The notes beneath the pieces were generated by a model. That model ran no database searches, was not told where the DNA came from, and worked only from the letters and a program-made list of their open reading frames with translations. A program made the position numbers and the translations under genes. Positions 1 through 6,360 of a stretch of DNA of 10,348 nucleotides are shown piece by piece. Source of the DNA: Phycisphaerae bacterium (GTDB taxonomy: Bacteria > Planctomycetota > Phycisphaerae > Sedimentisphaerales > Anaerohalosphaeraceae); the NCBI GenBank assembly GCA_007121565.1, contig SKKI01000021.1, positions 1-10,348 on the forward strand, written 5' to 3'. Numbering within the stretch: position 1 is the stretch's first letter; every line of letters begins with the position of its first letter.

Positions 1-2
1 CC

Positions 3-146
3 CTCCTGAAAGACGTTGAGGTTGTCGGTTATCGCATGGCAAAGCCCGGCCCCAGGGGAGACCTCTACCGCCATTTCAGAGACGGCTCACCCCAGGCTGC
101 CGAAGGGCCTCGTTTTCTCTGGGTTCGCGCCCGTAAAATAAGGTAG
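3..146 (+). CDS. 3' end of an unidentified rightward gene
   Basis: An open frame enters from the left edge and ends at TAG 144-146, giving 47 residues that finish FLWVRARKIR. I do not recognise the family. The fragment is basic and rich in Gly, Pro and Arg, with no membrane segment and no named motif. It is credible as coding because its third positions are mostly G or C, it reads without interruption from the edge, and the leftward glycosyltransferase stop lies 32 nt beyond its own stop. The two genes therefore converge tail to tail. I see no convincing terminator hairpin in 147-178. Codon use resembles the rest of the window. The reading frame is fairly secure but the function is unknown. 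Confidence 0.5.
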   Translation, partial: LLKDVEVVGYRMAKPGPRGDLYRHFRDGSPQAAEGPRFLWVRARKIR

Positions 147-178
147 CCAAATCCGGGATTGTTGACTGCAATGCCAGA

Positions 179-1174
179 TCACCGGCCTGGTTTTGGCGGC
201 AGCACGACGCGGCGTCGCAGGTGAAGTGTGCGGATGATTTTTGAGAGCGTATGACAGCCGGCGGCGGTGGTACGCGGAAATCTGGTCAGCAGCCGCATCC
301 AGAGGCGATACCCCACAGGAAAAAGCGAACCGAACTCGTTCAGGATCAGGCGGATGTCCTCGGCGCGGGCGTCAAAGAGCATGCTCCGCATCCAGCCGCG
401 CAGCAGGTGTTCGGCCAGTGGGCGAAAGCTGTCTAGCCGATCAAATTGTTCGGCCAGTGTCAGATGCCGGGCGATCAGGTCAGCGTAAAATCGGCCCTGC
501 ATTTTATTTTTGTTGAGGCTTTGCGATGTGCCGAGATGATAGATTGCCAGCGGCTCGGCCACGAATCCGATCCTCGGATGGCGATAGGCGATCTTCCACC
601 ACAATTCAATATCCTCGGCTTTTTTTAATGAGGGGTCAAAAAACCCGGCCTCAACAAGTACATCACGGCGAATCAGCTTTGTGTCTGTATTTCCTCGAAT
701 GCCTTTTGTGTATCCCGCCAGATAATCGTTCAAAAAGACTTTATCACCCAAAAAGCGTCGTACGGTGTCTGGCTTCACGTCGGGGGCTTGCCGGTTTTCA
801 GCACAAGAGCAGGAGATCGCATTGCCCGATACCCAGACAAGATCGGGGTGATGTTTGAGCATCTCTGTCTGTACGGTCAGGCGATTCGGCAGCCATTCGT
901 CATCGGCATCGAGAAAGGCGATCCAGTCGCCTGTCGCGGCCAGAATGCCGGTGTTGCGGGCTGCCGAGGCGCCGCCGTTAGACTGCTCGATCAGCCGCAC
1001 CCGGTCACCGTAGGCGCGCACAATCTCGGCCGTTGAATCGGTCGAGCCGTCATCGACGACGATAATTTCATCTGCAGGGTGCGTTTGCGCCAGCACACTG
1101 TCAATTGCCCGTCGGATGTGCGCGGCGCTGTTAAAGGCCGGGATGACCGCCGTGATGGTAATGTTTTCGCTCAT
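179..1174 (-). CDS. GT2 family glycosyltransferase, fourth of four in the array
   Basis: Predicted to transfer a sugar from a nucleotide-sugar donor to an unknown acceptor, probably a surface glycan or lipid-linked intermediate. The 331-residue protein opens with a GT-A fold: ITAVIPAFN near residues 7-15, VVDDGST at 39-45 and the metal-binding LDADDEW at 88-94. A canonical ED pair at 187-188 sits in AEDIELWWKIA and is the expected catalytic base region. There is no signal peptide or clear membrane helix, so it is probably cytosolic. The start was chosen at the ATG 2 nt after the upstream gene's TGA (TGA-AT-ATG). An ATG at 1198 would add eight residues and overlap the neighbour by 22 nt, and neither start has a good Shine-Dalgarno sequence. 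It carries a CxC (C122, C124) found in two sister genes. Its C-terminal third resembles the next gene upstream most closely. The family is certain; donor and acceptor are not. Confidence 0.9.
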   Translation of the reverse strand: MSENITITAVIPAFNSAAHIRRAIDSVLAQTHPADEIIVVDDGSTDSTAEIVRAYGDRVRLIEQSNGGASAARNTGILAATGDWIAFLDADDEWLPNRLTVQTEMLKHHPDLVWVSGNAISCSCAENRQAPDVKPDTVRRFLGDKVFLNDYLAGYTKGIRGNTDTKLIRRDVLVEAGFFDPSLKKAEDIELWWKIAYRHPRIGFVAEPLAIYHLGTSQSLNKNKMQGRFYADLIARHLTLAEQFDRLDSFRPLAEHLLRGWMRSMLFDARAEDIRLILNEFGSLFPVGYRLWMRLLTRFPRTTAAGCHTLSKIIRTLHLRRRVVLPPKPGR

Positions 1175-1176
1175 AT

Positions 1177-2181
1177 TCACAGGGGGAGTTTGAGCCATTT
1201 ATTGAGTTTTCGCAACATCGGCATACATCGAAGCGTCAGTCCCGGAAACACTGTCAGCAGATACACCGCCATTTTATAGCCGGTTGGCAGCAGAAATCCC
1301 AACTCTCTAAGTATCAGTCGAATTTTATACGCCCGCTCGTCTTCCCATGACCGATGAATCCACATTTTTGTTATCGCGCGGGCGACAGGTCGAAATGTGT
1401 CCGAACAGCCGTGCTCTTGTGCCAGTTTGAGGTGTCGGTGTATAAAGTCAATCACGAGTTCCGGCATAGTGTGCTTTTTGACAATGCTGTTTAAAACCCC
1501 GCGATGATAAACAGCAAGAGGGCGGCGCATGTATCCGACCTTGGGATGCCGATAGGCGATGCGAAACCACATATCCTCGTCGTTCATCCGCAATTGTCCG
1601 GGACGAAAAAGCCCTGCGTCCAGAAGCGTTTGTTTTTGAATCAGCATGGTGTTGGTGTTGCCGCAAACGCCGTTTTGATAAGAATCGAAATAATTGTCGT
1701 AGCAGTCTTTGCCGTTCAAGAGGGCTGCACTGCGGCCCTGATCATAGACAACCTGCTCATGATCGTGATCGCACCGGCAGGTGTAATAGTTGGACATCGT
1801 CCAGACCAGGTCAGGATGTCGTTTGAGATGCTCTTCCTGCAAGCGGAGTTTTTCCGGGACCCATTCATCATCGGCGTCGAGAAAGGCGATCCAGTTGCCG
1901 GTTGCGGTCGTGATGCCGGCGTTGCGGGCAACGCTGGCGCCGCGATTAGGCTGTCGAATCAGGCGCATCTGTTCACCGAACACGGCAGCCTGCTCTGCGG
2001 TGTCGTCCGACGAGCCGTCGTCCACAATGATAACTTCATCGGCCGAGCGGGTCTGGTTCAGAACGCTTTGAATCGCTCGCCGAATGGTACGGCCGCTGTT
2101 GTAGGCGGGAATGACCACACTGATTTTGTAAGATGCTGTACGCTTACCGTCCGACAAGATGGCCGTGCTGTCCTGTGACAT
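1177..2181 (-). CDS. GT2 family glycosyltransferase, third of four in the array
   Basis: A 334-residue GT-A glycosyltransferase, likely cytosolic and acting in envelope glycan assembly (inference). It has an N-terminal extension of about 18 polar residues before ISVVIPAYN. Then come VDDGSS at about 53-58, LDADDEW at 101-107, and a catalytic-region motif MNDEDMWFRIAYRHP in which the usual Glu of the ED pair is Asn200 while Asp201 is kept. C135 and C137 form a CxC followed by His139 and His141, a pattern shared with the sister gene at 2191-3144. The start is supported by GAGG at 2189-2192, 7 nt before the ATG; this overlaps the stop codon of the preceding gene, so translation is probably coupled. 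Its 5' half is clearly homologous to the other three, but it does not share the near-identical DNA seen between genes one and two of the array. Confidence 0.9.
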   Translation of the reverse strand: MSQDSTAILSDGKRTASYKISVVIPAYNSGRTIRRAIQSVLNQTRSADEVIIVDDGSSDDTAEQAAVFGEQMRLIRQPNRGASVARNAGITTATGNWIAFLDADDEWVPEKLRLQEEHLKRHPDLVWTMSNYYTCRCDHDHEQVVYDQGRSAALLNGKDCYDNYFDSYQNGVCGNTNTMLIQKQTLLDAGLFRPGQLRMNDEDMWFRIAYRHPKVGYMRRPLAVYHRGVLNSIVKKHTMPELVIDFIHRHLKLAQEHGCSDTFRPVARAITKMWIHRSWEDERAYKIRLILRELGFLLPTGYKMAVYLLTVFPGLTLRCMPMLRKLNKWLKLPL

Positions 2182-2190
2182 TGCTGCGCC

Positions 2191-3144
2191 TCAACGGCTT
2201 CGTATATGTTGTTTGAGGTTTTCTTTGAGATTCCACAGCGGCGGGCAAAACGACCCCAGATAACAAGACATCCGGAAACTTGGAACCAACAGATTACCGA
2301 ATCGACGGATCAATTGTCGTATGCCGTGTCCCTGTCCGTTGTTCATCAAAATCCGCATCCAATAGCTCAAGTCAATTTTGGCGCACCGTTGAAATGCCTC
2401 CACCCGCCGAGCTGATTTGGCCAACTCAAAGTGGCGGGTCAAAAAATCATCGATAAAATGCCAGTCGGTATGACGTTTGACAATACTGCCGGCCACATCT
2501 CTGTGATTTACCGCCAGCGGCTCAAAAAGAAATCCGATCCGCGGCTGGATATAAGCAATGCGGTACCACATATCAATATCGTTTATCCGTTTTTGTCCCG
2601 GCCAAAACATACCGGCCCTGATCAGCAGATCACGTCGAATCAGCTTCGTGTCCGTACATCCTTTGGCGCCGTATGAATAGGCCGCCAAATAATCGTCGAA
2701 AACCTCGCCGCCCGCGCCGGCCATCGCTTTACTGCGGTCGATGCGCAACGGAGTTATATCGGCGGCACGATGATGATTTTGGTCGCAGCTACAGCGATAG
2801 AAATTGCCCGTGGTCCATTGTACATCCGGATTACGCCGCAAATGGTCGGATTGGAGTTTCATTTTTTCCGGCAGCCATTCGTCGTCGGCATCGAGCAAGG
2901 CGATCCAGTCGCCGGCGGCCGCTTCGATGCCGGTGTTGCGGGCGACGCTGACGCCGGCGTTGGGCTGTTGGATGAGTCGTACCGCCTCGCCGAAGCTGCG
3001 CACCGCCTCGGCCGTGCCGTCGGTCGAGCCGTCATCGACAACAATGATCTCATCAGCGGAACGGGTCTGTACCAGGACGCTGCGAATCGCGCGGCCAATA
3101 TACCGCTCGGCATTGAAGGCCGGAATAACCACGCTGACATTCAT
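2191..3144 (-). CDS. GT2 family glycosyltransferase, second of four in the array
   Basis: A 317-residue family-2 glycosyltransferase. The GT-A half shows VSVVIPAFN at 3-11, VVDDGST at 35-41 and LDADDEW at 84-90. The second half holds INDIDMWYRIAY around 187-198, where Asn188 replaces the usual Glu of the ED pair and Asp189 is kept. C118 and C120 form a CxC followed by His124-His125. Its ATG overlaps the preceding gene's stop as ATGA, a sign of translational coupling. The first 94 codons are about 91% identical in DNA to those of the gene at 3141-4082, yet the remainder is clearly different; GC by eye falls from about 70% in the 5' part to about 45-50% in the 3' part. No signal peptide or transmembrane helix is evident. 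Donor and acceptor cannot be told from sequence. Confidence 0.9.
   Translation of the reverse strand: MNVSVVIPAFNAERYIGRAIRSVLVQTRSADEIIVVDDGSTDGTAEAVRSFGEAVRLIQQPNAGVSVARNTGIEAAAGDWIALLDADDEWLPEKMKLQSDHLRRNPDVQWTTGNFYRCSCDQNHHRAADITPLRIDRSKAMAGAGGEVFDDYLAAYSYGAKGCTDTKLIRRDLLIRAGMFWPGQKRINDIDMWYRIAYIQPRIGFLFEPLAVNHRDVAGSIVKRHTDWHFIDDFLTRHFELAKSARRVEAFQRCAKIDLSYWMRILMNNGQGHGIRQLIRRFGNLLVPSFRMSCYLGSFCPPLWNLKENLKQHIRSR
2864..3144 (-). repeat. Direct repeat copy A: 5' segment of the second glycosyltransferase
   Basis: Gapless match to 3802-4082 at a constant offset of 938 nt. My hand count gives 25 mismatches in 281 positions, about 91% identity, with one exact tract of 54 nt (2986-3039) and another of 35 nt (2916-2950). 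Mismatches cluster near the start codon. The similarity ends abruptly below 2864, just past the WLPEK codons that follow the DxD motif. Confidence 0.85.
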
Positions 3145-4082
3145 CGTTTTGCCCCCCGTATGTTTTTGATTCGCAAATACAGATCCATTAGTGCCTGCAG
3201 CGACCGCGGTAAATGGAGTCGCACCGCCATCTCGCGGCGAAATCGTAACGGTAATGTCGTGTGATAGCGGTTGAGCAATGCGCGGGCGTCTTTTGCTCGG
3301 CTATGCGCGGCGAGTTGTCGCACTCGTGTCTGGATCATTTGAGTCAGACAGAGTTCAAACGCGCCGGACCGATTGTTTGTTTTTGACAGGTATAGGTGGC
3401 GGTCAATCAGGGCGACGAGATGCTCGATTTGGTCGTTGATTTTGGTGGAGCTGTTGGGCGTGTCCAGGTGGTAGACCGCCAGGGACTGCGGGATATAGCC
3501 GACCTGCGGAAACTGATAGGCGATGCGAAACCACAGGTCGGTGTCCTGGGCGCGTTTCATTCCCGGCTCAAATCCGCCGACTGTCTCGAACGCTGATCGG
3601 TGGACCATCAGGGTTCCTGTCCATGCATAAAGCCCGCGGCAATAAGCCTGAAGATAATCGTCAAAGACGACAAAGCGTTTTGTATGAGCTGGCAACGGCT
3701 GATGCGCGCGGAGCTGATCTTTCATGAGGGGTCGTGAGAAGTTTGAATATCCCCATTTCAGATTCGGGTATTGTTGATGAAGCGACTGCTGGGCGTCCAG
3801 CTTTTCCGGCAGCCATTCGTCGTCGGCGTCGAGGAAGGCGATCCAGTCGCCGCCGGCCGCTTCGATGCCGGTGTTGCGGGCGACGCTGGCGCCGGCGTTG
3901 GGCTGTTGGATAAGTCGTACGGTCTCGCCGAAGCTGCGCACCGCCTCGGCCGTGCCGTCGGTCGAGCCGTCATCGACGACGATGATCTCATCGGCGGCCC
4001 GCGTTTGGGCCAGGACGCTGCGCACCGCGCGCCCAATATGCCGCTCGGCATTGAACGCAGGAATGACCACGCTGATCTTCAT
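3141..4082 (-). CDS. GT2 family glycosyltransferase, first of four in the array
   Basis: A 313-residue GT-A enzyme that heads the glycosyltransferase run. It shows ISVVIPAFN at 3-11, VVDDGST at 35-41 and LDADDEW at 84-90, followed by AQDTDLWFRIAYQFP, in which Gln replaces the usual Glu of the ED pair. Unlike its three sisters it lacks the CxC in the middle region. Its tail is very basic (ending RIKNIRGAKR), which could favour membrane or anionic-lipid contact. The ATG lies 2 nt after the TAG of the RseP-type protease gene, so it is very likely translated from the same mRNA by re-initiation; no strong Shine-Dalgarno sequence is visible. Its 5' 281 nt nearly duplicate those of the next gene. 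It is probably cytosolic; its acceptor is unknown and a role in envelope glycan synthesis is inferred from the company it keeps. Confidence 0.9.
   Translation of the reverse strand: MKISVVIPAFNAERHIGRAVRSVLAQTRAADEIIVVDDGSTDGTAEAVRSFGETVRLIQQPNAGASVARNTGIEAAGGDWIAFLDADDEWLPEKLDAQQSLHQQYPNLKWGYSNFSRPLMKDQLRAHQPLPAHTKRFVVFDDYLQAYCRGLYAWTGTLMVHRSAFETVGGFEPGMKRAQDTDLWFRIAYQFPQVGYIPQSLAVYHLDTPNSSTKINDQIEHLVALIDRHLYLSKTNNRSGAFELCLTQMIQTRVRQLAAHSRAKDARALLNRYHTTLPLRFRREMAVRLHLPRSLQALMDLYLRIKNIRGAKR
3802..4082 (-). repeat. Direct repeat copy B: 5' segment of the first glycosyltransferase
   Basis: Partner of the 2864-3144 copy, in the same orientation and the same reading frame. It encodes the nucleotide-sugar-binding half of the enzyme up to the WLPEK codons. 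Identity at many third codon positions, including the 54-nt exact stretch at 3924-3977, exceeds what protein conservation alone requires and points to a recent duplication or gene conversion. Confidence 0.85.
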
Positions 4083-4084
4083 CG

Positions 4085-6322
4085 CTATCCAAACAACAGG
4101 CGCAAGATATCATTATAGGTCACCATCAGCATCAGCGCCAGTATCAGGGCCAACCCGACGTAGGTGACCGCGGCCTGGACCTTTTCGTTGATCGGGCGGC
4201 CTATGATTTTTTCGATGGTCAGCATTACGATCACACCGCCGTCCAGCACCGGCAGCGGCATAAGATTCATCACCGCCAGAATCGAGCTGAGCAGGCCGAG
4301 AAAATACAGGTAGTGAATCAGCGACGCGTCGGCAATCGTATAGCTGACGGTAATGATGCCCACCGGCCCCATCAGCGCAGTGGCCGGCAACTGGCCGAAA
4401 ATCAGCCGATACAGCGTCAGCACGGTACGCACGACAAACTGCCGGACCTTCTTGAAACCCATCCCAATCGCCTGAAGCGAGTTGTCCGCCTCGTACGTGA
4501 CGCGAAGCTCTTCAAACGGCAGGCTCGCCAGTCCGGTCTCCAGCTCGGATCGCATATGGATGCCGCCGCGTTCGGGCACGACCATACCGGTGCCGCCGGC
4601 GCGTCCCTGGGCATCCACAAACTCGATAGAAACGCGCTTCCCGCGATTGTCACGGAGAATCTGCGCGACCTCAAAAAACGTCTCGACCGGGCGGCCGTCC
4701 ACGGAGACGATTGTCGAACCGGACGGAATCTGCGGCGGCACGTCGGCGGCAACATCTTCAAACAATTGCGCCGTCATCGTCCGGTCCATCGCCAGCTCGG
4801 CGGCGAATCCGATGGTCACACGGTCGCTGCGGGGAACCTCAAAGGGACGCACCGTCAGCTCCACCTCCCGCAGCTCGCCGGCCGGGTCGGGCCGCAGCAC
4901 GACCAGTGTCAGGTCCTGATTTTTGTGCGCCTCGGTGATGGTGCGCACCTCCTTGAAATTCGGATAGTGCGCCTGGCCGATGCGAATCAGAAGATCGCCG
5001 GCCATCAGTTTCTGCTCGGCATTGTCGTCGTTGTTATCCGTCTCTTCTTCGCCGGCAAACAGCCGCCGAATGCTGTCGGCCAGCCGCCGGGTCAAGCCCA
5101 TTACCTGCGGACGGTCGGCCACCGAAGTAACCTTCAGCACCGGCTTGATGCCGAAGATATGCGCCAGATCAAACTCCTGGCGGAAATTCGGCACCACCGG
5201 CCCGATGCGCACCGGAAACGTAACGGTTTGCTGCGTGCGGGCGCTTCCCTCCGGCCACGAGCGTGACACGGTCAGCGTAGCCATCGGGGTCAGAGTCTGG
5301 CTGACTTTCTCGCGAAACTCCCACGGCATACGGATCGGCTGATTGTTAACGGCCTTGATCTCATCGCCCGGGCGCAGTCCGGTCAGATCGTACAGCCACT
5401 GGACATCTTCGGGATCCCGCGCAATCTCAGGGGCAATCGTCAATGTGTGCGCCGGCGAAACCCCGATAGACCGCATTCCGGCCATCTCGCCAACCGCAAC
5501 GGCGGGCTGCTCGGCCACGACACGGATGGTTTCCTCACGGTCGTCGCGGCGTACCGTCAGCGAAATCGGCTCTCCCCTGCCCGACAGCACCGGCGCCAGC
5601 AGCAGCGACTCGTAATCCACGAACCGCTCACCGTTGACCGCGACAACCTCATCGCCGGGGCGCAGCCCGGCCTCGTGTGCGGGGGAATTGGGCAGGACGT
5701 TGCCGACCACCGCGGGAATCAGGTCAATGCCGCGGCTGAACAGCGCCATAAACAGCAACATGGCCGCGATGGCGTTAAACGTCACGCCGGCGGCGACGAC
5801 CGCAATGCGAATCCATGTCGGACGGTTGATAAATGAACGGGGATCCTCGGTCTGTTCGACCGAACCGGTATCGGATTGGCCGAGCATCTTGACAAAGCCG
5901 CCCAGCGGCACCAGGCCGATCTGATACTCGGTTTCATTGTCGCCGGCTTCGATCTGCTGGGCTTGGCCGGGCCGCGGAAGCAGACGGAAGCGAAAGCCCT
6001 TTTTTAGCTTGCGAATCCCGAGAAATACCGGCGGAAACCCGATAGAGAACGCCTCCACCTTAATCCCGCCCAGCTTGGCCACAATAAAGTGCCCCAATTC
6101 GTGAATCATCACCACGCCGCCAAAGCCCAGCGCCACGAGGGCCACAGCCCGGGCGGCACGCGGATTTTGCACGGCCAAATACGCCAGCACAGCGACAATC
6201 ACCGCAAAGACAACCAACTGGACCACCGGGTTGGATTCCTTGACGGCGACCTGTTCGGTCTGCTTTGGGTCAGCCTGTTTTTCGTCGGGTTGCTGCGGCG
6301 TTTTATTATTTTTGTCTGTCAT
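4085..6322 (-). CDS. rseP: RseP-type site-2 intramembrane metalloprotease with about four PDZ-like domains
   Basis: Zinc metalloprotease of the M50 family, which cuts transmembrane segments of regulators such as anti-sigma factors within the inner membrane. Of 745 residues, about 30 polar residues come first, then a helix near 33-51 and a second with HELGH at 74-78 (zinc ligands and catalytic Glu). IGLVPLGGFVKM at 135-146 is typical of the family. PDZ-like units lie near 205-260, 310-355, 438-478 and 525-572. The C-terminal membrane part holds GPVGI at 652-656 and NLMPLPVLDGG at 686-696, whose Asp694 is the third zinc ligand. E. coli RseP has about 450 residues and two PDZ domains, so this is a large version. 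The ATG at 6322 is preferred over an in-frame TTG at 6334 because GAGG at 6329-6332 sits 6 nt before it. The gene lies 38 nt after dxr and 2 nt before the glycosyltransferases. The substrate is unknown. Confidence 0.93.
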   Translation of the reverse strand: MTDKNNKTPQQPDEKQADPKQTEQVAVKESNPVVQLVVFAVIVAVLAYLAVQNPRAARAVALVALGFGGVVMIHELGHFIVAKLGGIKVEAFSIGFPPVFLGIRKLKKGFRFRLLPRPGQAQQIEAGDNETEYQIGLVPLGGFVKMLGQSDTGSVEQTEDPRSFINRPTWIRIAVVAAGVTFNAIAAMLLFMALFSRGIDLIPAVVGNVLPNSPAHEAGLRPGDEVVAVNGERFVDYESLLLAPVLSGRGEPISLTVRRDDREETIRVVAEQPAVAVGEMAGMRSIGVSPAHTLTIAPEIARDPEDVQWLYDLTGLRPGDEIKAVNNQPIRMPWEFREKVSQTLTPMATLTVSRSWPEGSARTQQTVTFPVRIGPVVPNFRQEFDLAHIFGIKPVLKVTSVADRPQVMGLTRRLADSIRRLFAGEEETDNNDDNAEQKLMAGDLLIRIGQAHYPNFKEVRTITEAHKNQDLTLVVLRPDPAGELREVELTVRPFEVPRSDRVTIGFAAELAMDRTMTAQLFEDVAADVPPQIPSGSTIVSVDGRPVETFFEVAQILRDNRGKRVSIEFVDAQGRAGGTGMVVPERGGIHMRSELETGLASLPFEELRVTYEADNSLQAIGMGFKKVRQFVVRTVLTLYRLIFGQLPATALMGPVGIITVSYTIADASLIHYLYFLGLLSSILAVMNLMPLPVLDGGVIVMLTIEKIIGRPINEKVQAAVTYVGLALILALMLMVTYNDILRLLFG

Positions 6323-6328
6323 TGCATT

Positions 6329-6332
6329 CCTC
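6329..6332 (-). promoter_or_regulatory. Ribosome binding site deciding the rseP start
   Basis: GAGG on the minus strand, 6 nt before ATG 6322-6320. It falls inside the extra codons that would follow a TTG start at 6334, so it argues for the ATG as the real start. Confidence 0.6.
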
Positions 6333-6333
6333 A

Positions 6334-6357
6334 AGGCAATGTATGCCTTTTAAAAGG
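6334..6357 (-). other. Small inverted repeats in the dxr-rseP spacer
   Basis: On the minus strand AAGGCA, a 5-nt loop and TGCCTT (6334-6350) can form a 6-bp hairpin ending just before the rseP ribosome binding site. The perfect 12-nt palindrome CCTTTTAAAAGG (6346-6357) overlaps it. There is no T-tract, so this is not a standard terminator. It could modulate rseP translation, or be chance in a 38-nt spacer. Confidence 0.3.
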
Positions 6358-6360
6358 TGA

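Noticed and set aside
1175..1198. ATG at 1198 as the start of the last glycosyltransferase
   Set aside because: It would overlap the preceding gene by 22 nt without a ribosome binding site. The ATG at 1174, 2 nt after the stop, fits the compact spacing of the array, though neither is proven.
1504..2178. Rightward frame of 224 codons opposite a glycosyltransferase
   Set aside because: The sequence looks smooth, but it is the mirror of conserved GT2 motifs, and comparable shadow peptides recur opposite the sister genes simply because those genes are alike.
4313..5266. Long rightward frame (317 codons) opposite rseP
   Set aside because: Lies wholly antisense to a gene with unmistakable protease motifs. 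The composition is rich in Arg, His and Gln, as expected of a GC-rich shadow frame, and no domain is recognisable.
6323..6334. TTG at 6334 as the rseP start
   Set aside because: The GAGG site lies downstream of the TTG and is correctly spaced for the ATG at 6322.
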